Part shown: in pieces, positions 34,325 through 46,454 of the stretch | Numbering within the stretch: the stretch's first letter is position 1 | How the letters are laid out: each line of letters opens with the position of its first letter | NCBI GenBank assembly: GCA_039881145.1 | Contig: JAYKKI010000039.1 | Coordinates: forward strand, 16,746,001-16,810,000 | DNA from: Druceiella hillmani | Taxonomy: Eukaryota > Arthropoda > Insecta > Lepidoptera > Hepialidae | DNA: 64,000 nucleotides | Direction: 5' to 3' | Notes under the pieces: generated by a model | What the model was told of the DNA's origin: nothing | The model's input: the letters and a program-made list of their open reading frames with translations, nothing else | The model's database searches: none | Translations under genes and position numbers: made by a program

Positions 34325-34560
34325 AATGTCTACATGATATAAAGTCATTGGTTGAGACATATCTACATAATATGAAGACACTGGTTGAGACATCTCTACA
34401 TAATATAAGGACATTGGTTAAGGACATCTCTATATAATATAAAGTTATTAATAGAAACAAGTCCACATAAAATATAGTAATTTCTTGAGACATGTTTTCA
34501 TAATATAAAAACAATGGTTGAGATATGTCTACATAATATAAAGGCATTGATTGTGAAATA
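34325..34560. repeat. 33-bp tandem repeat, ~7 copies (11-codon period)
   Basis: The unit ggttgagacatatctacata + atatgaagacact steps by 33 bp (34351, 34384 and on) with growing divergence to the right. Because 33 is a multiple of three, the minus strand stays open for 103 codons and reads as an 11-residue repeat (e.g. FILCRYVSTSV). Open frames come free with such arrays, so I do not call a protein. Confidence 0.85.
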
Positions 34561-34564
34561 TAAA

Positions 34565-35515
34565 ACGGTAAATAATGTTCCAAAAAAATTTGGAACTTAA
34601 AAAATATTAATGTTAAAATATTATTTAAATTCATAATTTATTCTAAAAAGGGATATTTAGAGTTCAATAAATAGTAACATCGAATCTCAGTTTTTTAATT
34701 TTATATAGAACATATTGCAAATTTAAAGCTGAAAACATATATAAAAACTAATAACTTTAAAAGAAAATGAGCAAGTTCATGAAGGCTATTTATATGACTT
34801 TATAAAATAGCTATTAAGGGCAAAACTTTGGTGCTACAATCTATTCGATACATATAGTGAATAAAAATACTGACGCAGAAAATACCATTTAAACAAAACA
34901 AAGAGGACGAAAAAGTTTAGGATTTGTATACGGTGGTATATTTTTCCTCATCATATGTTTTCACATGGCGGATTCCTCTCATTATTCTAAACGAAAAAGG
35001 TTTTATGGTGAATGTAAAAAAAACAACGGTATCCGAGATAATTGCGTTCAAAAGAGAAATTTTAAAAAAATTAAATTTTTGTCATAAAATAATTTGTTAC
35101 CTAAAATCCTGGTACCCTCAAAAAATAAAACTTTAAAAACTAACAAAAACCCTTTTCCAAAATTAAACATTGCTCTAAAAACATCACGTAATGATCCTTA
35201 ATCTCTACAACACTTTTTTGTTCATAATTTTATAGGTATGTTTTTCTTGTTCAGAATAATATAATATTCTGAACAGGAAAAACAAAGAAATAATAGTATA
35301 TTTTAAACAATGTCTCATTTTTTCTTTCTTTTTATTATTCAGAAAAACGGGCGAACCATCTGTGAAAATTTGTCGTAACGAATAATACACTATAAGTGTA
35401 TATGCGTTAGCCGTTGGGAGACTTTAAAAATCTTAATAACAAGCAATTGTATGGAAGTACACATTTTCGAACGAACGTACGTTGTAGCGGAACACATATA
35501 TTTTAGATATAATAT
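34565..35515. other. No gene recognised; small hairpin
   Basis: tgttcagaat (about 35,249-35,258) faces attctgaaca (about 35,267-35,276) across 8 nt. ORFs at 34924-35136 (+) and 35390-35205 (-) have no motifs. Confidence 0.4.
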
Positions 35516-35521
35516 TCTACC

Positions 35522-35740
35522 ATTCCAGATGTTTCCTTTGAACACCAGAATCTGATCTTCCTCTATTCCAGATGTCGCCTTTGAGGCGAAGCGGTCTCAA
35601 TAAGGCACCGAGCGGCTACGTGGACCGCTAAAGACCGGAAGGCGGCTGCGCCGGCGCCAACGGACCGCCTACTCTACATCTCATCCGCGGTTATCAATTA
35701 ACGGTACACGATCAAGTGCGGGAGGTTGGCGAGTCCAGAT
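35522..35740. other. GC-rich island with three consecutive perfect stems
   Basis: A ~45-bp direct repeat leads in (attccagatgtttcctttga at 35522 and attccagatgtcgcctttga at 35566). Then tcgcct (35575-35580) pairs with aggcga (35584-35589), agcggtc (35590-35596) pairs with gaccgct (35623-35629), and aggcgg (35640-35645) pairs with ccgcct (35665-35670). The stems abut, giving a compact foldable segment of about 95 nt. The strand is unknown. It could be a structured RNA gene, an enhancer or a GC-rich element remnant. No tRNA cloverleaf fits. Confidence 0.4.
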
Positions 35741-35817
35741 GCCCTTTTCGAATTGATTTTATTTTTACTGCTTGTCTTGCATAAGTGTGAATACCTTCTA
35801 TCACTCAGTTTACTATT

Positions 35818-35852
35818 AATATCGCGTACTGAAGGATTAATTACGCGATATT
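35818..35852. repeat. 11-bp perfect inverted repeat
   Basis: aatatcgcgta (35818-35828) and tacgcgatatt (35842-35852) flank a 13-nt loop. Confidence 0.85.
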
Positions 35853-36224
35853 ATTAATAATGTAAGTGCGAAAGTTTGAATGGACGAATGTTTGTTGCTT
35901 TATAACTTCGTAGTTTGTAAACGGATTTATATAAAATGTTGTATACGAATGGATTGCAACTTAAATTTTATATACGGTTACTTTCAATATCCAAATTGGT
36001 TCTGAGGGATAGCATTCACATTTTATGATGTGCATTATGTGCTTAGTCGATCACATAGTACCGATCTCTGAGGATAGTTCTGTAAATTTGATTTTTGTAA
36101 ATATTAAATTACACCATATATCCCAAATACACAACTATGAGCGTGGTCTCAAACATTCAAAATTATCTTCCTTTTATAACTCGATCACTTGTTACTACTA
36201 AACGCAAACTGATTTTGATACATA

Positions 36225-36315
36225 GGCTATATATAATTAAGTCACTACGCAATGAAGTCGTAGGCGTAATGAATTCAAAATAGTCCACGCAACCAAGTCG
36301 CAGAAGCTAATAGTT
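36225..36315 (+). mobile_element. Fragment of the lepidopteran-type 3' motif
   Basis: gtcactacgcaatgaagtcg + taggcgtaatg and then gtccacgcaaccaagtcgca + gaagctaatag are two successive versions of the motif that ends the repeat at 1,870-2,055 (cgaatgaagtcgtaggtaaa + gctagt). Confidence 0.45.
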
Positions 36316-36319
36316 GTTC

Positions 36320-36695
36320 ATAAATGGTAATGCTAGGCTTTATAAAAAAATAAGAGAAAAATTCAGTCAAAACCATGTAATTATTCTTGAGTTGTAAATA
36401 AACGAACGTACAAATACAGCATTTTCATTGTTTACATAAGTGAGATTTCTGTACATGGACGAACCTTGAAAGGTTATAGCGGATGAAGCAGATAATATTG
36501 TGAATAAAATTCGTGTGTGGATTGGAATAGCCTAATGTAACTAAGAAAAAAAAAATTAATAACTAAGATAAAAATTAAAGCTGATAAAAATACTGGAAAT
36601 GTGCACATGTACTTCTTGCGAATGTAAAATAGAAAATAAAAGGGATAGAAGAAATGTTTACATAGTTTCCTATATCTTAATTATGCCTGTACATA
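36320..36695. other. No gene recognised
   Basis: A+T-rich, without ORF or shared repeat. Confidence 0.4.
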
Positions 36696-36700
36696 ATAAT

Positions 36701-36997
36701 CTGAAGCCATAGACAAAATATTTTTGATTTCAGTAAGTTTATCGATATTAACTACATATATATAAAATAATACCATAAGTAATGGCGTTCATTTTATTTC
36801 TGAAGCCATAGACAAAATATTTTTAATTTCAGTAAGTTTATCGATATTAACTACATATATATAAAATAATACCATAAGTAATGGCGTTCATTTTATTTCT
36901 GAAGCCATAGACAAAATATTTTTAATTTCAGTAAGTTTATCTATATTAACTACACATATATAAAATAATACCATAAGTAATGGCGTTCATTTCATTT
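36701..36997. repeat. 99-bp tandem repeat, 3 copies
   Basis: ctgaagccatagacaaaata begins at 36701, 36800 and 36899. Units continue tttcagtaagtttatcgata...aataataccataagtaatgg...cgttcatttta. Copies are about 98% identical, so the expansion is recent. Confidence 0.97.
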
Positions 36998-36999
36998 CT

Positions 37000-38090
37000 G
37001 CAATGCCTAGTTCCATTTTTTACTATTTCACTTAAAAACAATTTAAAAAAAAATTGTAATTCTCCCTTATTGTTGATGCGAAAATTAAAGTTTCAGAATT
37101 GTTTCATTCTCTTTGTAGAAATTACCGAAAAAGATTTATTTCATTAACTTACATGTCAAATTTAAATCTCTAAGTCACTGGAGTACACTACAGATTTTGA
37201 CGTTGTAGCTTGACAAATCAGATCTGGGGTTTATCGATTGGAACTCATAAAGATGTTTTGAAGTCAAAAATGCTATTTTTTAAAAGAGGCGCTGCAACAA
37301 GTCGCACGTGCTGTGGTCAAATGCGGCGTCAGCGGCGCCGGCCCGTGTGAAAGTTTACCGACTCGGCTTGTCCACTTTTTATTCATCCGATATAATAATA
37401 CGATGTGAGAACACATATACCATTACCAATTACTTCTCTGGCTACCGTAAACGATTTCCCACCCATCAGTGAAGTCCGTAATCTGCTTTAGCTATTAATT
37501 CATATTTAACGAAACGTAATCTGTATAAACGAACTTACAAACTCAATCATAGCTAATGAGCTTGAACAATGAGTTACTTAGTGAACTGCGAGAGACTTAA
37601 GCTATTTGATAACTGACAATAATTTCTTATATATAAAATTATATATATATGACAAAACATATTTTAAAAGAAACGACCTAAATTTGACGGGAAGAAAATG
37701 GGAAAAGAGAAGATGAAAGGAAACAAATGAAGGAATTCTAGTGCGACTGAAATTAGGGGTGGTATATCATTTTCAAAGTTTTGAAAATAATCGCAGATTA
37801 AAATGCATTGAAAGCGTATATGGATGGTGCGATTCTGGTGCAATATCCAAGAAATTTCACAACTTGACTTAAAAAGATTAACAACGCTTATGAATGGTGA
37901 GCGTGCAATGAAACTCTTAAACGACTTGCTTAAGTCCAAAATGTCACTATAGTGTGCACTCAAATACCAAATTTGATATTAAAAAAGGTTGATTAAGGTA
38001 ATACAATATAAATAAGAGTTCAATAAAATGCACTATAATTCATATGACGGAACATCGACAAATTCCGCGTTCCTCACTTAAGCGTTTTAC
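37000..38090. other. No gene recognised; small CpG-rich patch
   Basis: At about 37,285-37,375 there is a GC-rich patch (cgctgcaacaagtcgcacgt...gcggcgtcagcggcgccggc). The 99-codon minus ORF (37963-37664) is A+T-rich and without a recognised domain. Confidence 0.4.
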
Positions 38091-38094
38091 GCAC

Positions 38095-38222
38095 CAGCCA
38101 TCTTGCACGACCAGCAGAAAGAAACGCCGCTATATGAGAATACGAGATAGACATACCGCTTTACCTGTCTTTCTCGTTCTTATAGTGACGTCTCTATCTA
38201 CTGGTTATGTATGATGGATGTT
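38095..38222. mobile_element. Foldback element, ~58-bp imperfect arms
   Basis: 38095-38153 (agccatcttgcacgaccagc...gagaatacgagatagaca) folds on 38165-38222 (tgtctttctcgttcttatag...ctggttatgtatgatggatg) with about 70-75% pairing and a short loop. The arms are too diverged for a recent duplication and too long for chance. It looks like a small MITE. A pre-microRNA-like hairpin is an alternative. Confidence 0.6.
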
Positions 38223-38224
38223 GC

Positions 38225-39165
38225 GAAAAGGCTTTTACGTTGTGGCTTGTCTACCGTGACAAGCAAGTGGGTCGATTTGAGAACAAACACGTTCAAAACA
38301 ATAAAATGAATTATAAAAAAGATGATTTATCAGCTTCTCCTTAAGAGATCCTGACGAAACAAAGTGCAGTTCACTTGTTAATAAATGTATAACACTATTT
38401 AACCTGCGTTGAAAGTATTAACCAAGATATTATGGGTATCCGTCTAAAAATATACCAATGTATTTTGGAAAATAATTTGAGGGTTCGAGTAGTGGGAATA
38501 ACAAACGATTCTGAAGCAGTTTTTTTTAATAAATTATGACAAACAAACGTGAATCAAAACAAATTTCGGAATCAATAAGTAGGCATGGATTATGTTAGTA
38601 ATAAAACCATTCCATTCTTTTCAGAGAATTGGGGCAAAATTAAGATAGGAGAATTATCTAGGAAACACTCCAACGTTTGAAGTTTCTTGCCAACAAATGC
38701 AATGTTGGCCGGGTGCATCTCGCATTGCAAAATTTTGCGATTAATGGCCCAGCAAAAACTACAACATAGTTTTTGCTTACCTGTTGTACATCTATTTGCG
38801 GCACACAGGCAACAAAGAATATTCATAAAAAACAACGTATGTGACAATTGTAAAGGCCGCTCATTATGAATTTATTTAAAAAAGTGCTTGTATTAGTGAC
38901 AAACCGCTGTTAATGTTAAGTTTGAAACGTCTTTAACTCAACTTTTTCACAATATTACTTTCTATATTAACTAAAGAAAATTTAAAAAATTCACTTAGGC
39001 TTTAGTTAACATTCAAAATGATCTGGTTTCATCGGTGACGAATTTTCTTGCAGTTTCACTTAGAATTTGGAAAAAAAATTTCTTTAAGTGAATTTTTCGT
39101 TTAGCGGGTATTAGGTGCAAGTAAAAGGCACTAAGCGTTAAGCGTGCAACTAAGCAGTAAACGAA
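38225..39165. other. No gene recognised
   Basis: Two antisense ORFs overlap at 38590-38869. The minus one is Cys-rich, but the cysteines form no pattern I know. At about 39,080-39,165 the sequence leading into unit Y has aagcgttaagcgtgcaacta and 'aaacgaaaatgagtcgtaac', which are typical of this repeat family. Confidence 0.35.
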
Positions 39166-39174
39166 AATGAGTCG

Positions 39175-39312
39175 TAACGCTCGGATCGGTGTGGCTGAAT
39201 CGGGTAAATTCGGCTCCTTTCAACATCGGCGTAGCGAGTTCACTGTTCGAGTAAACTTGGCTCTCTATGACATCGACCAAATGAGTTCACTGTCTAACAT
39301 GGAGTGCATCCT
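39175..39312. repeat. Unit Y, ~1.5 diverged copies
   Basis: gtggctgaatcgggtaaatt + cggctcctttcaacatcggc + gtagcgagttcactg, then gttcgagtaaacttggctct...gagttcactgtctaacatgg. This is the same unit and the same exit junction as the 92-bp array at 4,795-5,125, but here it is not expanded. Module alpha follows, as it does there. Confidence 0.8.
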
Positions 39313-39459
39313 TTCAAGAATTACTTTCTATTTTTGGTTAATATTTATTTAAGTGTAATTTAATATAATACGCGTATGTTATGTTATTTTTTATTTCAGT
39401 TTTCACTTCTATCGTATGGTCACAAACACCAAACGCAACACGCAAACACCAGTGTTTTT

Positions 39460-40060
39460 TATCAAAAGTCGTTTTTTTTCCTAATGGTTTGTAAATGCTA
39501 TTTCAACGGAGTTTTTTGAACCAGAAAGACGTCACAAACTGTTGATTATACCCGTTGTATCCTCCATTCACCGACGAAACATATTAATTTATAAACTCGC
39601 AGGTTAAAAAGAACGAAAAAGACATTAATTTTGACAAAAATTTATTAAAAACAAACTGTTAACTGACGTTCTTTCGAACGTCTTTTTTTTTAATGAATTC
39701 AGACAATGGATATGCATGATAGTTTGTTTTTAATGAATTCAGACAATGGATATGCATTAAAAAAACCAAACGACATTGATTATAATTAACGAACTTTTTA
39801 CCATTATTTCTAGAAGGTTATATATTTTGTTAGACTTTTATTGTTATTTTTATTTCTTATGTACAATTCTTGATATAATGTATGCGCGTTTATGAAGACA
39901 GTTATGTAGACTGTTTTGCATTATGGTTACAAAATCGTATTTTATTTTATGGTCTTTCCTGATTGTCAAAATCACTGAATTGTTTGGTTTTTTGAATAAC
40001 AAAAAAATATCAGGTTTTTTAAAAAAATATATATAATCCATTACGGTAATCTCAGATTCT
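39460..40060 (+). mobile_element. Module alpha, copy 3
   Basis: gtttgtaaatgctatttcaa, ttgtatcctccattca, gacattaattttgaca, 'tttatttcttatgtacaatt', gcgtttatgaagaca and atatcaggttttttaaaaa match the other alpha copies. A 28-bp piece (ttaatgaattcagacaatgg + atatgcat) is duplicated at 39690-39717 and 39730-39757. Confidence 0.65.
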
Positions 40061-40064
40061 CGAC

Positions 40065-41125
40065 GGTTTATATTGTTTATTCCTTCATAGCTTTATTTAC
40101 TTTTAAACCATTACTATAAGATCCAAGTGTTTTTCACTGGTTTTTCAATTTCTTCATGGAACTTTTTTTCCACATATTGTACAACCAGTTATTTTCTTTA
40201 ATTCTTTCGCCTCTGGCACTGATATTTTCCCTTTAATTAATATATTAAGAATCGAATATATTTATATGTAAGATATAACGAGATATATCTCTGCACTTAT
40301 TTCATCTTCCTAGATCAAAGAAATTCGTAGAAATAACATTTAAAACCTTATGAAAACTCTTTCTATCAAATGTAGCAGATTGTCTGACTTACGAGATAAA
40401 TAAATCTGTAAAGGGATTTAATTTTTATTCTTAAAATACATTGGTCCAACACTACGTGAACTTCGCTGGTTTCCTTTGCGAATTTGTATTATTTTTCTCT
40501 TTTATTTATTTATCAAATACATTTTTGGCATACTTATAGATCGGTAACTTGGTATGGCGTTGAGCGGGTTAACATAAAACAAAAAAATATTTTAAATAAA
40601 CGATAAGAAACAATAAACAGAAATTATGGTTGCTACAAATACAATAATTACAGAACGTAACTGGAAATTGTGAGTCACTCATGAATAACATGAAATATTT
40701 GGCGATCTTGACTCGAAAATCGCGATCGACAAATAAAACGACTCCGAAATACGGCGCTATTTTCAGCGCCAATCCGGGAAAGGGACCGGAATCGGATGGT
40801 GGTACGTGGATGTAACATTTTAGATAAATACAATGCATATTATTATAATTTCACATAATCGTCAAGTAACTTTATGGCTAAATAGATATTGGTTAATTAA
40901 TATAGCAAGAATTGTTTATCCGGTTCCTTTTGAAAATGTAAGACAAAAATAATCTATAACCTTTTTTATTCGAGTCTTTTTTACGGGAAAATAATTTAGT
41001 TTTCAATAATACAATATTTTTTTTTAATTTTAACGTTTTCTCAATCATAACTAAGTACATCTAAAAGAAAGGAAAAAAATTATAGAATTTTTAATTACCA
41101 GCCTAATTGATATTTATTTCTAATA
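40065..41125. other. No gene recognised
   Basis: A slightly GC-richer patch lies at about 40,700-40,810 (aaaatcgcgatcgac, tacggcgctattttcagcgc with a ggcgc..gcgcc pair). The 89-codon minus ORF (40838-40569) covers it but has no recognised motif. Confidence 0.35.
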
Positions 41126-41129
41126 TTAA

Positions 41130-41270
41130 ATAATACTGGTATCTCTGACTATTCCAATACCAGTAAGGGGTTCGCCGCACCGTTTTGCATAGTTTTGGCG
41201 GGTGCCGAGTGGCGACCGGTGTGCGGAGTGCTACACGACATTTAACCCTTGCGTTAACATTGGAATAGTA
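41130..41270. repeat. Small inverted-repeat-bounded GC-rich block
   Basis: tactggtat faces ataccagta (about 41,135-41,164). ctattccaat (about 41,149) faces attggaatag (about 41,260) around a GC-rich centre (ggttcgccgcaccgttttgc...ggcgggtgccgagtggcgac). It could be a tiny non-autonomous element. Confidence 0.4.
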
Positions 41271-41274
41271 TGTT

Positions 41275-44200
41275 TCCAAACGAGATGATCATATTATTTT
41301 AAACTAAATGCTCTTTAAAAACTAACCTTTATATGCGACTTTCTGTTCTTTCCCCAGCCACTTCCGCATGTATTTAATGTTTGCATTTTGATCATAAACA
41401 AACTAAATACAATGTTGCCCTGCATGTCATGTATACTCGTTACACAACAACATCTATAAATAAAATAAACAATGGGTATAGACGTAACAGCATTTCTGCA
41501 TTTAGCACATATGACGTAAGTTCATTTAGTTTTTAAAAGTGACAACTACTTATGTGTTGATTTATGTCACGCTAACCCATTAATATAGTTCTGAAGATAG
41601 CCACTGTTGCTGTGACGTATGTCGATGTCCTAACGAACCGTCTCGCTACTGAATCGATTCGGCCGCTGTCGGCGTTATTGTAAGCATATAAATGATGAAG
41701 TCAGGATGTGTTGATCAATTGACCGGAAGCGGGAAGTAGCAGGACTACAAAAGGATCGGTTATTTATTAGTATGTATAACAAATGATGATCTTTGGTAAT
41801 AGACACTCGTGGGTGATGGATCAAACCATTTCTACTCGACTAGGTATTTGATAGTTATTGTCCTAAAATAGTTAAGTATACGCATGTATCTGTAAAATCG
41901 TTTCAGTAATTTTATTAACTTAAATTTTACAAATATAAGGCTTACACATGCTAGATTATTTTTTTATTTTCCATGATAAATAATGTTTTGATGTAGCATT
42001 TTAAAATAATTCGTATGTTTGATAATTTTAATGTGAACATCAGCCACAATCTTCTTTATTTTAAAATGTCTTTTTTTTACTAAAAGTGCTATTTTTAATT
42101 TTTTAATGTTTTTAACGTTTTAACTGACTTCACAACGGAAAATATAATTTATCCGGTGCGAATGTTGCTTATGAAAATTTTAATAGCTGTCAATAATTCT
42201 ATTATCAATATATAAACGAAATGTTGTTTAATTTTTTAAAATAATTAGCTTTTCCTGCGACTTCAACCTCACGATTTAACTTTATATATATATTTGTATA
42301 TTTTAATTAAATTGACTAAAAATAGGAATAAATAACCATAAAGTATTTAGAAATCAGTGTAAAATGATTTAACACGCGGAGGGCTTTATTTTGATCCGCA
42401 AATTGCGTTAACAAAATTTTATGCCATGCAGATTTTGTTACTACAACACTGGATTCTACTATCGCCTGGGCCATACAGTGTACAAAATACAACAGTTATT
42501 ACTTAATTCTTTAGCTGAGAAATTACTGAAACAACAAAGACACCTTTTTCTTTTTTTAAAAGAAATAATATCATAAAAAACATCGTAATTAATGCCGCTC
42601 ATTACTTATTTAGTAATAATCGATTTAAAAATGTTTATACTACCTGACATACAATATTATTACTTATTAATTTTTTTTGTATATTAAGTATTCATCGATA
42701 AAAGAAAATGCGAAGTACTCTGAAAAAAAATATTGCAAAACTAAAATTGCAAAAATAACATTTCTTCACGTCGATTTTTACAAGTCAAAACAAGTGTTTT
42801 TTTATAAATAAAACGAGAGATGTAGCACGTCTAAGTAGTAATATTGTACTGGCGGCGAGGTGGCGATCGACATATTGAGTGTGTTCAAAGCGTGTACGTC
42901 GGGTGCGAAAACTGGACACGGGTACACACTTTGTACAGCGTCTACCTTTCATTCTATTCTCCTTGAATAAGACATTTGTAATGCAATTAATGTCGTAGTC
43001 GCTACGGGTCTTTAGATATGAGCATTTATTTATGTAATAAAAAATCACGTGGAAATGGAAAACAAACGATAAATATCATTTACACTAGTATCAACTTAAG
43101 AGATACCCTATTGAAAGTAAAATAACAAAAAGGTGATGTAAAATAATCGTTTGTTTTTTATTTTGATTACTCGATCAAGATTAAAATAAATAACTACAGT
43201 ATTACATAACTGATCTATAGTAGTGTTATATGACATAATTTCACGTCTATCTCAAGTAACTTTTTTTGGATATACAATAGTAAAATTATACAAAAATTGT
43301 ACATAAATTCACCAGTCCGTTTGTCTTCATTAAAAACTCAATTATTGATAGTATACCGCTGCGTGAAGGTTGAAAAAGCATTATTAAGTATAAAATTGTT
43401 TATGGCCTATAAATAATGAAATCTTTGATTTTTGTTTAATTATCTAACCGGAGGAGGCGTACTGAGATAAGTTTATGAAGATAGCGCTTCACATCCGTTG
43501 TGAATATTTTAAACTGTAGGAGGAGGTCATGAAAATCGTTTACGGACACGTGGGTGTTACACAAATATACAAGTTCGAATTCTCTCTCTGCGTCATCTCG
43601 ACGAATGCGATTTCTGAATTCGGCTCGAATCAACAGGCACACTCGAATCAGCGGGCCGGATCCAGATCCACCAGTGGCAAAAGTAGGAAGTGAAATGGCA
43701 AGTCCTTCTCTTTGAGTTATTGCGTAGGTACTCACCGGTTAGGGCTGCCAAAATTTGTATTATGAGAAAGTATAATTAGTGAATAACTCAAAAATTATGA
43801 AGAGTTGAGAAGCGGCGGAGATATAAACAGAGTTTTTTTTAGAGTTCACTCCTTAAGAATCCATTTTCGTATATAGTGCCCTGTATGTAGTTTAATGAGG
43901 AGTAAAATCAGAAGTTCAGAGCGTACGAAGTTCAGAGTGATAAAAAATTGTAGCCGCCAGGTTCGGATCATACAAAGTTCATAGCGTTAAAAAAGTGTAA
44001 CCGTTAGGTGGCCTGTTCGCCCAACATTTCTGCGTATCTTTAGAGTGGGATATCAATATGTTTATTTGGCATTTTCTTATGGCGTAATCGCAATGACGGA
44101 GTGTGACACGCATAGTTTACTATCGTTCGCTTATATCAAGATGTAATCATTAAATGTCATTATGTGTGAATATTTGGTGCCTTCTATCCCACAAAATTGA

Positions 44201-44340
44201 AAAGTCTCTTTTAATTCTAACTTCTTGGCCTGACTTTATTAAATTTTTTTTAAAAATTTTGTTGTATAAATTTGATCTTGTTCATTTGTGTTTTACTTGA
44301 AATTAATAATATTGTCAGCATTTTTTTATTAAAGAATTTT
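41275..44340. other. Long stretch without recognised gene
   Basis: Small CpG-richer patches lie at about 41,635-41,670, 42,845-42,910 and 43,555-43,680. They overlap minus ORFs of 87 codons (43048-42785, Arg-rich centre) and 99 codons (43735-43436). Both have more even base use than their surroundings but no domain I can name, and no exon partners. At about 43,915-44,010 a phrase recurs (gttcagagcgtacgaagttc, agtgataaaaaattgtagcc / catagcgttaaaaaagtgta). No transposon ends were found. Confidence 0.35.
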
Positions 44341-44346
44341 CCGTTT

Positions 44347-44353
44347 ACATTTA

Positions 44354-44398
<45 letters not shown>
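44347..44398. repeat. (TA)n microsatellite
   Basis: About 50 bp of pure TA. It keeps the plus ORF at 44272-44487 open as Ile-Tyr repeats, so that ORF is rejected. Confidence 0.95.
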
Positions 44399-44402
<4 letters not shown>

Positions 44403-44649
44403 TGTTACCTATTTTACACATTCCATGCAATCGTATTTAGGGAGTAAACTCCAATCGCGCGTCGCGGCTGACACGCACATCTTTTAATTACAATTTAAAA
44501 TCAATATTAGTGTTGAAAATATCAGGGAATATCTATAATATTTTATTAGATCACATTATACAACATATGTATTAACAATATATTAAAATTATGTTCGATA
44601 ATTTATTATCACAAAGGATACTGGCACAAGACCATGTAGAATTGGGCTC

Positions 44650-45215
44650 AGGTATTACAAGAAAAAAAAAATTGTCATGCACGAGTGGAACTCGCACTAT
44701 ATTCTGTACACATTTAAGCATTTATAATAATGCAATAGTACATAATATTCCAATTAAACTATTTTCAAAATTTTAATTTTTTATTACGAAAATATATTGC
44801 TTACTATATCTTTCACATGCGCATATTTAAAAGTAATATTGTTTTTATCTTATACAACTACAAATTAAAGATTTTCGGGATATTTTCTTTATTTATGCTA
44901 GGAGACCTTGCTTCTTGCCAAATTTCATGATTCAAGGTCAACGGCAATTACTTTATAGTATTTATTACATAGAGTGTCATATATATAGAGTGTCAAAATA
45001 TGTGGCGTAAATGGCCGTATTTTTTATTACGTTAATTTAGAAGCTTGATTCAGCTTCAAGGTGCCGTAGACCTACGTATCTGATATTAATTTCAACTTGA
45101 TACCTCCCCGCGTTCCTGAGTAAAAGGATCGTGACTAACAGATAGACGGGCAACGAAGTGATCCTTTAAGGGTTCCTTTTTTCATTTTGAGGTATGGAAC
45201 CCTAAATATGATAAT
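44650..45215 (+). mobile_element. Family A copy
   Basis: The 5' block is catgcacgagtggaactcgc. Then come aaactattttcaaaatttt, aaaatatattgcttact and tctttcacatgcgcatat. The 3' end has ggatcgtgactaacaga, gcaacgaagtgatcctttaa and ttttgaggtatggaacccta. It runs almost directly into module alpha copy 4, which supports A and alpha being parts of one larger repeat. Confidence 0.65.
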
Positions 45216-45234
45216 CTTAAATAGAAAAAATGAA

Positions 45235-45699
45235 GAAAATTCTTTAAAAGTTTTATTTAAATCGTCAATAAGACAATGATTTTTTTTTATGAAAAGTTAG
45301 GTTATTGTTCATAAAAGTTTGTAAACGCTATTTCTACGGCACTCGTTGAACAAGCAAAATGAAACAGAGTGCTGATTGCGTCTCATTGTATCCTCCATCT
45401 ATAGATGTACCATACTGATCCATGATACTCACAGGCTTCACAAGGTTATCGAAAAAGTCACATAAAACTCGAAAAGAGCATAAAAGACATTTATTTTGAC
45501 ATCAACAGAACAATTGTCAATGTCAGTCAACAGTTTATTTTTGATTCGTTTAGGCACTGGCTACATGTTAGAAAAAGCAAACGGTATTGATTCCTTTTTG
45601 TAATCGTTCCTAAAAAGTTATTATGTATCTTATTCGATTTTTTTTATTGTTCTTATTTCTCATTAACAATTCTGGATATTATAAAAATATAATATGTGC

Positions 45700-45762
<63 letters not shown>

Positions 45763-45940
45763 ATATATACTTTGATGAAGATAGTTTTTGTTGTTGTTTT
45801 CTATTATGATCACCAATTGTATTTTATTCATTGCTCTTTCTGACTGTCAATCGGTGTATTGTTTGGTTTTTTTATATTCTAAATCTAGCTTTCTTAAAAA
45901 ATTATATTCTATTTCTAGAACGTTAGACCCATTTTCGTCG
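45235..45940 (+). mobile_element. Module alpha, copy 4, with (TA)n insert
   Basis: aaaagttttatttaaatcgt + caataagacaatg, tttatgaaaagttaggtt, aaacgctatttctacgg, cattgtatcctccat, gacatttattttgacatc and the 3' tagctttcttaaaaaattat block. A TA tract of about 57 bp (45,701-45,757) lies where alpha copies 1-3 have a short A+T-rich piece. Confidence 0.65.
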
Positions 45941-46289
45941 TTCTCCTTTATTTTGAAAGTAGAAAAGTTACGTTTTTTTAAAAAAACAATATAAAGGTGC
46001 ATTTTTTCTTTATGACATATTTTTAGAGGGCTGATTCTTTCACAATTCTGAATGTAAAATTGTATAGTTTTTCATGAATCTATTTCCGAGTGATCCGTCA
46101 GTACTTGTCAGTTTTTATGAATATGAAAAAGAAAAAAAAACGAATATATAAATAAACTTCAAAATATTCAATTTTTTCTTCTTTTAAAATAATAACTACA
46201 CCTGTATATAATATTTATAATCTGTAGCAGAATACTGTTGCATAAACATATCAGTAAACAATTAATAAAAGGAGACTGCCGAAACAGGC

Positions 46290-46450
46290 CTGACGTTACA
46301 GAAAAAACATACAATTTTTAAAGAAGCTAGTATTTTTAGAACATAAAAACTAAACCATTCTGCGATTGACAACTCGGAAAAGGTACAATATAAAATACAA
46401 TTTGCAACCATAATAAAAAAGGTATCTTTATAAACATGCATCGTATGCAC
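46290..46450 (-). mobile_element. Module alpha, 3' fragment, inverted
   Basis: The complement reads tttataaagata...ttattatggttgcaaattgt + attttatattg...ccgagttgtcaatcgcagaa...ctagcttctttaaaaattg, which matches the end of the alpha copies. The 62-codon minus ORF here is only this repeat. Confidence 0.6.
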
Positions 46451-46454
46451 TTAT

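Noticed and set aside
38590..38869. Cys-rich minus-strand ORF as a possible zinc-finger or secreted peptide
   Set aside because: The cysteine spacing fits no finger or knot I know, and the opposite strand is open as well.
42785..43048. 87-codon Arg-rich minus-strand ORF
   Set aside because: The Arg codons come from a small CG-rich patch. No domain or conservation evidence.
43436..43735. 99-codon minus-strand ORF with a Gly/Ser-rich part
   Set aside because: It has no recognised domain and no neighbouring exon, and composition alone is not enough.
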